Source: Typhlomys cinereus (taxonomy: Eukaryota > Chordata > Mammalia > Rodentia > Platacanthomyidae). From it: DNA of 64,000 bases. The stretch covers positions 208,627 to 272,626 of the forward strand of contig JALPQD010000920.1 in NCBI GenBank assembly GCA_023101885.1, read 5' to 3'. Positions 56,991 to 64,000 of the stretch are shown here, one piece after another. Both the position numbers and the translations under genes were made by a program. The first letter of the stretch is position 1; each line of letters opens with the position of its first letter. The notes below the pieces were generated by a model. That model was not told the origin of the DNA and made no database searches. It saw only the letters and a list, made by a program, of their open reading frames with translations.

Positions 56991-59218
56991 TACCTAGAGA
57001 CAATTCTAATTGACTCTTTCCATGGAACTCGAAGATGTCATATTAGATATTAACGTAATGTAGTGATGATTTTAAATGTATGAGGGAATTGGGTGTATGC
57101 AAATTACCTGTAAACACTAGCTCACTATATGCAAGACTTAAACATCCTTGGATTTGGGTACCCGTGGGAGGTTAGAACTACTCTGTGGACACTGTAGAAT
57201 AACTGTGAATACAACTGTGATGGGCGGTGTCCACAGGCCTGCTGCACTTCTTTCCACTTCTGTGCGTATTGGACATGTTCATAATAAAGGGTTGGCAAAC
57301 TCACAGAGAGGAGCCCTCAATTGTTTTGTGGTAACATGACTACTACAGGCCTTGGAGGCCCAGAGAAGGCAGCCTGCCCCAGAAAAGGGGTCCAGGAAGG
57401 TGTGGCCATGTCAGCCTAGAACCTAAGGGCTGGGAGTCCCCAGCTGGCCTCTTTAGTCTATTGCTTCTCAGAAAACTGTGGAAGGTATGAGCCAGTCCTG
57501 CAGGGCCTTGTGGCCTTGTGGCAAGTGAGTGTTTCCCAAAGGTCTGAAAACCATGTGGATGTGCTTTCTTTCCCAACAAGGTCACAGTGCCATCGGGGGG
57601 ATGTGCTGGGGTTGTTTTTCTCAGCAGCGTGACGGGTTTTGCTGACTCACAGCAGAGCAGTCTGATGGGGCTCTGGATTTATGGCTGTGGCCTGTGTCCT
57701 TGCAATACTGTTTACAATCTAAGGTTCTGGTCCGAGGAAGAACACCCAAAAGTCCATCAGGTTCCAACTTGAGCTCACCATGGAAGTTGGCTGATCAGCT
57801 TCACCGTCTGTGGCAAAGCTTAAAGTGATAGCGGGCATTGGTGGTGGCCAGGAAGGGACTGAGTGGCCTCTGCTGGACCACATATGCTTTCCTACCTCAC
57901 AACAAGACCTGGCAGTTTCCCAGAAGCCTGGCATATGCTGAGAAACAGTTTTCCTTTAGGATTTTCTTTTTAACTTTTTTTTTTTTTTTAAATTTTGCAT
58001 GTATGTTTGTCGGGTGCATACATGTATGTATATATGTATGCCTGCATATGTGTGGGTGCATACGTGGATTTGGGTACATGTAGAGGTCATACACACAAAG
58101 AACACACACACACATTTATGCATACATACACAGCCCACATGTACATCACAAGTACACATTATATACCTATGTTTACAATGCATGTAGTGTGTGTGTGCAG
58201 AGTGCAGTCTCCGTATATGTGGTGTGGCGAATATAATACAGTGTATACATGTAATATATATATGATATAGAGCTTTGTATGTGTGTGTAGATTATACAGT
58301 CTGTGCCTGTGATGTGTGCATGTGGTATGGCATGTAGTGTGTATCTGCTATAGTTAATGGTATAACAAAAAGAAAGTTCACGATTACCCTGGCTCCTTTA
58401 AGTGTTGGCAAGCCAACCATTTGTCATCCTTTCTGCTATGTGAGCCCCTTTAGGACCAAGTAGGGCTGGCTTAAGTTACTTTAGGGAGTCTTATCTGGGG
58501 AAGAAGACTGAAGGGCTGGGCTCAGCAAGATCCATCAGCCTTGGCACCTAAGCACGGCCTTTTTCTCTGACAGTGGCTGCTCTGCAGTGTGGTTGTTAAC
58601 TGTCCCAAAATCATAGCCATGTATCAGACGTGACTTTTGGGTCTGGCCTCACATGTCTCACTGACTTGCATCATGGTTTTTACCTCTGCAGACCAGACAG
58701 GGTAAAGAGATGGAGTAGAGCCCTTGCTTTCAACAGGAGACCCTTAAGGAGCTGGAAACCAGGAGGCATACCTGCAACTGTGGTCACCTGGAGACCCCAA
58801 GATGTGGACTGACTAGGGAACTGACCAGAGAGGCTTTGAACAGGAGGCCTGGTCAGCATTAAGGACTAGAATGGTGAGCACTCTTTTACCCAGTTGAACT
58901 ATCCATCAGATGTAAAGCACTCTTGTACCCAGACAAACTGTCATTGTGGAGCCCAAAAACAAACATGCTGATAGAAAACTTGACTGATTATACATGAAGA
59001 TACCCAATTCTTCTTGGTTCAGATTAACATGGAATCTTTGGGAAGAATTTAAAGCTCATTTGATATAAGATTTAGCCCAAATTTGCAGGTACATCTTGAT
59101 ATGCCTTTCCCTTCAAACATCCCATTTCCTGCTTTTCTCTATGGCCAAATTTCATGAAAGTGTTGATACCTCAGTCCTTCTCACCAATATTAATTCAGGG
59201 ACTAATTAAGAGTCAAAA
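56991..59218. other. Mostly unique sequence
   Basis: Contains the GT/TA-rich SINE tail near 57962-58345. The remainder shows no repeat or gene I recognise. Confidence 0.45.
57962..58130 (-). mobile_element. Antisense SINE tail (B2/B3-type), GT/TA-rich
   Basis: A T-run, then alternating GTATG/GTGCATA sequence as in the complement of a rodent SINE 3' half ('GGATTTGGGTACATGTAGAGGTC'). It is followed by CA/TA-rich microsatellite-like sequence to ~58345. Confidence 0.5.
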
Positions 59219-59228
59219 GGCCACTTCT

Positions 59229-59448
59229 GGTCTGGAGAGATGGTTCAGGAGTTAAGACTCTGCCTTGAAAGCAGAAGGTCCTAAGTTGGATCCAAGGTCC
59301 TAGGTAAAAAATGGCGGTGGCCTGCACTTCCTGCCCTGATGGACAGAGCCCAGGAAATCCAGAGTGAAGCAAAAAGGAGGTAGAAGCAATGCAGGATGAT
59401 TCCCTAAGTCATTCTGTGTCTTCCACAGAGACACACAATGCCCCTCTG

Positions 59449-59484
<36 letters not shown>
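59229..59484 (+). mobile_element. B2-like SINE with 10-bp target duplication
   Basis: Head GGTCTGGAGAGATGGTTCAG, body with TGGCGGTGGCCTGCACTTCC and a pure (CA)n end. It is flanked by GGCCACTTCT (59219-59228) and GGCCCCTTCT (59485-59494), one mismatch. The element ends directly in the CA tract with no poly(A). Confidence 0.88.
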
Positions 59485-59486
<2 letters not shown>

Positions 59487-59657
59487 CCCCTTCTTTCACA
59501 AAAGAAAAATCAATGTGTGACTTCATATGTGCGATTATTCTGCTTATCATCCTGAAGTTCCTTGGGGATTTGGCTTTGCCTCTTTTTCTTCTCCTTCTCA
59601 CTCCTCTTCACAGACATTAGTAGACTCAATATTCTCTATTTTGTTATGCTTTCCCCT

Positions 59658-59703
59658 ATTGTTTTAACATAACACAGATTTTTTTTAACATAACACAGAT
59701 TAT
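59658..59703 (+). repeat. ~21-bp tandem duplication
   Basis: TTTTAACATAACACAGATT occurs twice in a row, separated by extra T residues. Confidence 0.85.
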
Positions 59704-60352
59704 ATACATGAAGAGAAAGTTCCAGTTCTACCACATGCCATTTAGATCACATTTATAATCTGGTAGAGTTCCTTCAGGTATTTTTATATCTTTACCATTA
59801 TGAACACTTGTCTGTGAGCATAGTGTGGGTACTTGTGTCACAATGCATATAAGTATTCATGTATGTTTAAAAATTCATTCTTGTGATCTGTACTTTGGAT
59901 TGTGGAATAAGTTTTCTGCTATTTGATCTCACATATCATACTTCTACAACACTGACAGTGGATTTTTCCTTACTCATTTAATCATTTCTGCCATGCCCCT
60001 TAGAATGAACAGATTTTCATTAACTTAAATAAGGCCTCATTCGACCATTTAAGTTATTTGAATTTTCGTTTTGCTTACAAAAATAAATCAGGCTGTAGGA
60101 CTATGCATATATCAGTCAGACTATATCCATGGGACCAATACTTGGAAGGAGAATTACTACTACCTCAAAGGTATGCATATTTAAATTTTTTTCTATTTAT
60201 TAACAAGTTATTCTCCAAACGATCATGTTAATTTTTTCATTCCATGCATAAATTCTGGAGTGCCTGTTTCCTCATGTACTCTCCAATAGTGGATGTTTGC
60301 AACACTTAGAAATATTGGAGATAGGTCAAAATAATATTTTAAAATCATTTTT

Positions 60353-60634
60353 ATTTATTTTTTTAAATTTTTTATTATTTATTCAATTGTGCGTGTGTAT
60401 GTGTGTGTGTGCGTGTATGTGTGTGGTGTGTGTGTGTAGAACCATGGACAAATTCAGGAACCACCATGGACCGCCTCCTCCTTATTTACTCTGCCCGGAG
60501 ATTCACAGGCTCCTCCCACCAGGACCAGAAACGCAGCCCCCCCCCCCCCCCCCGCGCGTGGGGTCTAGGATCCAAACTCAGGACCTTCTGCCTGCAAGGC
60601 AGAGGCTTAACCCCTGAGCCATCTCTCCAGCCCC
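60353..60634 (-). mobile_element. Antisense young B2-like SINE with poly-C/G expansion
   Basis: Antisense copy of the young subfamily: GT-rich tail on the left and 'GGGGTTAAGCC' head complement at 60600-60634. The right flank AATCATTTT (60635-60643) repeats the left flank at 60343-60351, giving a target duplication of about 9 bp. In place of the usual GC-rich linker it carries a run of about 16 C followed by GCGCG (60537-60558). Confidence 0.85.
60537..60560 (+). repeat. Poly-C tract followed by GCGCGTGGGG
   Basis: Run of about 16 C inside the antisense young SINE. The complement is poly-G, prone to length change and sequencing or assembly error. Confidence 0.9.
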
Positions 60635-60657
60635 AATCATTTTAATTTTTATTTAAG

Positions 60658-60659
<2 letters not shown>

Positions 60660-60705
<46 letters not shown>

Positions 60706-60950
60706 TAGAGGGAATTGTGTGTCCCTGTGGGACCAAGAGTGACTTCAGGAATCATCCTGGAGTGCTTCCACTGTCTTTTTGCTTGTCTTAGAGATTTTTC
60801 CAGGTTCTAATTACTAGGACTGGAGATGCAGGCCTCTGCTGTTTCTGCCTGGCATTCTTTTTTTTTAATGTGGGACCTGGAATCTGAACTCAGGACCTTC
60901 TCCTTGTGAGGCAGAGTCTTAACCTCTGAACCATTTCTCCAGCCCCAAAG
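60660..60950 (-). mobile_element. Antisense B2-like SINE (older subfamily)
   Basis: A (GT)n tract (60660-60703) is followed by an antisense body with 'GGAATCATCCTGGAGTGC', 'GGGACCTGGAATCTGAACTCAGGACCTTCTCC' and the head complement 'CCATTTCTCCAGCCCC'. It lies only ~25 bp from the preceding SINE, in the same orientation. Confidence 0.85.
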
Positions 60951-61039
60951 TCACTTTTAATTCAATCTTTTTCACATAAATAGAGTGAATTTTTGTTGGG
61001 TCTTTATGGCCAATTTATTTATTTTTTTCCTAAAAACTT

Positions 61040-61312
61040 CTAGTTCCGTGCAGAAGTGTGTGTGTGTGTGTGTGTGTGTGTGTCTGCTTTAAGATGAGGT
61101 CTCATGTAGCCTAGGCTAACCTAAAATTCCCTATGTAACTGAAAATGACTTTGAACTTCTGGTCCTCCTACCTCTACTTCCCCAATGCTGGGATTATAGT
61201 CATGAACTACTATGCCAGATTTATGAGTAGTGCTGGAGATCAGATCTAGAGCTTTGTGTATGTTAGGCAAGTATTCTACTGACTGAGCTATAGCACCAGC
61301 TCTTCCTTGCTT
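61040..61312 (-). mobile_element. Antisense B4-like SINE
   Basis: (GT)n at 61054-61082, then 'GGTCTCATGTAGCCTAGGCTAACC...CCCAATGCTGGGATTATAGTC' (B1 complement) and 'GTGCTGGAGATCAGATCTAGAGC...CTACTGACTGAGCTATAGC' (ID complement). Confidence 0.85.
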
Positions 61313-64000
61313 CTATTAATCACTGATACTAATGTTAACAGCTACTATAAACAAACTCACAATCGCAGGAATTAACACAATCAGGATCCATTTCTGTTGA
61401 TTCCAAGTCTCCTCCTTACAGCTACACCATGGAATGTGTGGCTTTAGGGTGACTGCAATTGACAAGGGAGGAGCCAGGGAGACACATGGTGTTGAATTGG
61501 CCCAGCTCTCTGTGCTAGATCACCGGATGATCTGTCTCATGGACATCCCCGTCTTCTGCCAGGAAATCTGGAAACCTTTATTACCACCAGAGTTGTTTGT
61601 TTTTGTTTGTAAAGTTTTGCTTTTCTAAGGTTTTGCAAAGTTTAACAAAGTTTTGCTTTGCCAACGTTTTATGGAGTTGTCTTTTTTTATTAATTGGTCA
61701 ATATTTTTGATATATTATAACTTTTGATATATTAAAGACACTTAGCCCTTAGTCTCGTCATGGAAGGGTTATTATTTCCCCCATGGTTTACTGCTCTGTT
61801 TTAAATCTCTTCTGTGGCACAGCCTACGCCTACTTTCAGTGTTAGGTGCTTTTGGGCGTCCATATTCGTGGAGCCTGTTCTCAGCTCTGACGGGGAAGGC
61901 TACCTCCGCCAGGATCATAATCATCTGCCCCCATTCCTGCCATAGTGGCTAAAACAAAGTTAGAAGTTTAAAGGAAATGGTGTTTAGTGTATGCATGTCT
62001 TCAGGGATGTGGAGTTTCTTTAATGGCCCTCTTTCTCTCTGCTAAACCTACTTCATGGTGGGTATGGCTGGCTTCTGGGTTTCAGACTCTGGGGTGCATT
62101 TGTGCGTGTCTTAAGTCTCTCTTTTATGGCTACCCCTTTCTTTGCTTTCTGGCATTGACTCTAATTACCCCCACCTTCCTGATCTCCTTGTAGAATCTTC
62201 CCTGGCTCTTCTTTTCCCCTAGCTTTGTAGGACAGCCTCAGGGTCCAATCTGCATGTGCACCTGCCCTCTCTCCCAACTTGGCTTTGATACTTTTTTCCA
62301 GGAATCCAGAGCCTCCCTGGGCATGCATGCTCATGGTTTTAGCCAGCTGCTCTGGTCTCTCTCCGATCCACTGGTAGGTCCTCTGACACTTTAGATCTTG
62401 TCTCCCCTAACTTGCATGCTTTTGTCCCTCTAACTATAGAAGCCTCCCATGACACACTTGTCCATCTTGACCCTGCCCATCTTGCATGGCCCAGGCCTTA
62501 TGGTAGAGTGAGTAACTGCTCAGTTCCTTTCCCCCTTCTCTAAGGGATGGGGCAGGGGGTCCCTGTTGTAGACCACAGAGTCGCCCACCCATGCTTTACT
62601 TCTCCGACTCTTCACAGATCCATAGTATTTGCAGAGTTACTTGACTAAAGTTCATTTTTCATTATTAGCTCACGTTACCTGCCTCCCTCAGCAGTGGCCT
62701 GAGCTGCTTGAGCCCCGGTTCTTGCTTGCTGTGTGGCAAATCAGGCAACTGCATTGCATACGCCTGCCTGGATTCATCCATGCTGCTTTCCTGTGGGTTG
62801 TTGTAAGATACCTCAAACTCCAGAGACCAGAGCTCTGGGGTTCTTGTTCTTGCCCAAGGGCCTGGCCTATGGCAGAGACTTGATGAGAATCTAGTTGTAA
62901 AACAGTTTCAGGAATACAGGATGAACAGGTCCTGTTCCCAGCTCAAGACAGGGGGAATGTGGAAGTCAGGCAAGGGTGTAGCAGACTTCAGGCTACCCCA
63001 CAGCCCGTAGCATACAGTTCGAGGGCCACACACATGGGAGCTCAGGGCTGAATGTCTTGCTTGGCTCTTTTGCAGCTGTCTCATAAAAGAATATGCTTTA
63101 GTCTTCAAGTTTCAGAGCCTTATGCAGCTCGAAGGAAATGCTTGTTTCCAGAACTGCTCGGTCATGCACAAGGAGCCCTGTGCTTCTCAGAAGGCAGGGG
63201 AAGTAGCGGCCAGAACACTTTAGGACAGGATCTCTCAAAGGGTCTGGCAGGTTGCTTTTGGGTGGGCATCTTGAGGCCCCTACAGTGAAGACAGAATAGT
63301 ATCTCCATCTTCTGCAGAAGATCAGCCTGCTTTTTGGCCCAAGGATAGATGTGGTATCAACCAGGGCCCACAGCTTGGGGAGCAGCACAATGATCTGTTT
63401 AAGGCTTTGGCCTAGCTGCAGACAGGGTCACCCTGGCCCTTTGTCCTCCCAGTACAGTGATGGAGGAAGGCCAGCTGGTCTCCAGCTCCTGCTGCTGGCT
63501 GGCCAGAAGAAAGCCTCTCTTTTCCTGACGCCTTGCTCTCAAAGGTTACCTTCTGAGGCAGAAAGACTTGGATCCTGTTTAGCCATCTCTGTTGCTGCAG
63601 ATATTCACTGCCTACTTTGGGGTCTCTCTTCCCTTGGCACAGTTCCCCTGACAGACTCTGTGCTGTGCCACCGAGAAGTTCTTCTTATGTGGTTTCACCT
63701 CATACTGGTGAGGTCACAAGGGCCACATGAGGCCATATGAAATGCTTGTCAGGGCTTTTCTACAGTCTGTGAGTAAGGGCTCTATTGCCCATGCAGGAAT
63801 GCCCAACTTCACCAATCTTCATGACACTTCTGGGGGACAGGAATCTCTTCACAGTCCTGCTCAGTCTTTCTTCATTGAAAAAGATGAGGTACCTAGGAAG
63901 CTCCTGAGTTGTCTTTGCAGCCCTGAACTACATTGCAAATCCTGTTAGCATACTGCCCTCACATCCATCATCTGCCCCAATTTCTTTCTTTTACTTTTGT
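61313..64000. other. Unique sequence, no gene recognised
   Basis: The only internal pattern is a TTTTG-rich, AAAGTTTTGC-type repetition (61595-61690). The 129-codon frame at 63351-63740 is not similar to any protein I know. Confidence 0.45.

Noticed and set aside
63351..63740. 129-codon plus-strand frame near the window end
   Set aside because: No recognisable protein, no exon structure. Could only be tested by transcript data.

Overview
The window reads as rodent genomic DNA from an intergenic or intronic stretch. I found no functional gene, CpG island or convincing multi-exon structure. The rodent assignment rests on interspersed repeats: ID-type SINEs (2 clear plus antisense pieces), B1/B4-type 7SL- and ID-derived SINEs, B3/RSINE-like SINEs, and many copies of a tRNA-derived B2-like SINE ending in (CA)n. 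L1 pieces with the rodent purine-rich 3' UTR, MaLR-like LTRs and MIRs are also present. The B2-like SINE lacks the body I would expect in mouse, rat or hamster copies. I therefore lean to a muroid or related myomorph outside Muridae/Cricetidae (a Spalacidae-like lineage is possible), as inference only.

Layout. 1-13 kb: scattered SINEs, an LTR-like repeat (3.0-3.5 kb), a long CCCCT array (3.9 kb), a SINE with clear target duplications (5.9 kb) and old MaLR-like pieces. 12.2-13.7 kb: L1 3' fragments split by a copy of a ~425-bp TG...CA repeat. 13.7-33 kb: unique sequence with SINEs, MIRs, a short 5'-truncated L1 (29.1 kb) and more copies of the ~425-bp repeat. 33.4-34.2 kb: a 423-bp solo LTR with a 6-bp target duplication, sitting inside an older antisense SINE. 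35-47 kb: more of the same repeats, a young SINE with a perfect 16-bp duplication (44.26 kb) and a small minisatellite (45.6 kb).

48.5-57 kb is the most structured part. It is a stack of antisense L1 fragments invaded by other elements: a U6 snRNA pseudogene (48.9 kb), a MaLR-like LTR holding a young SINE (49.2-49.9 kb), an intronless Tex12 retrocopy (51.3-51.65 kb, minus strand, full 123-codon length with one in-frame TGA), and a 32-nt U2 snRNA 5'-end retropseudogene with perfect 16-bp duplications (52.8 kb). 57-64 kb is mostly unique sequence with several SINEs.

Nothing here works as a pathway or operon. The biology is retrotransposition: L1-type machinery copying its own RNA, SINEs, snRNAs and one meiotic mRNA into the same place, plus endogenous-retrovirus LTRs. 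Repeat family names come from recognition by eye and are tentative where stated; boundaries without target duplications are approximate.
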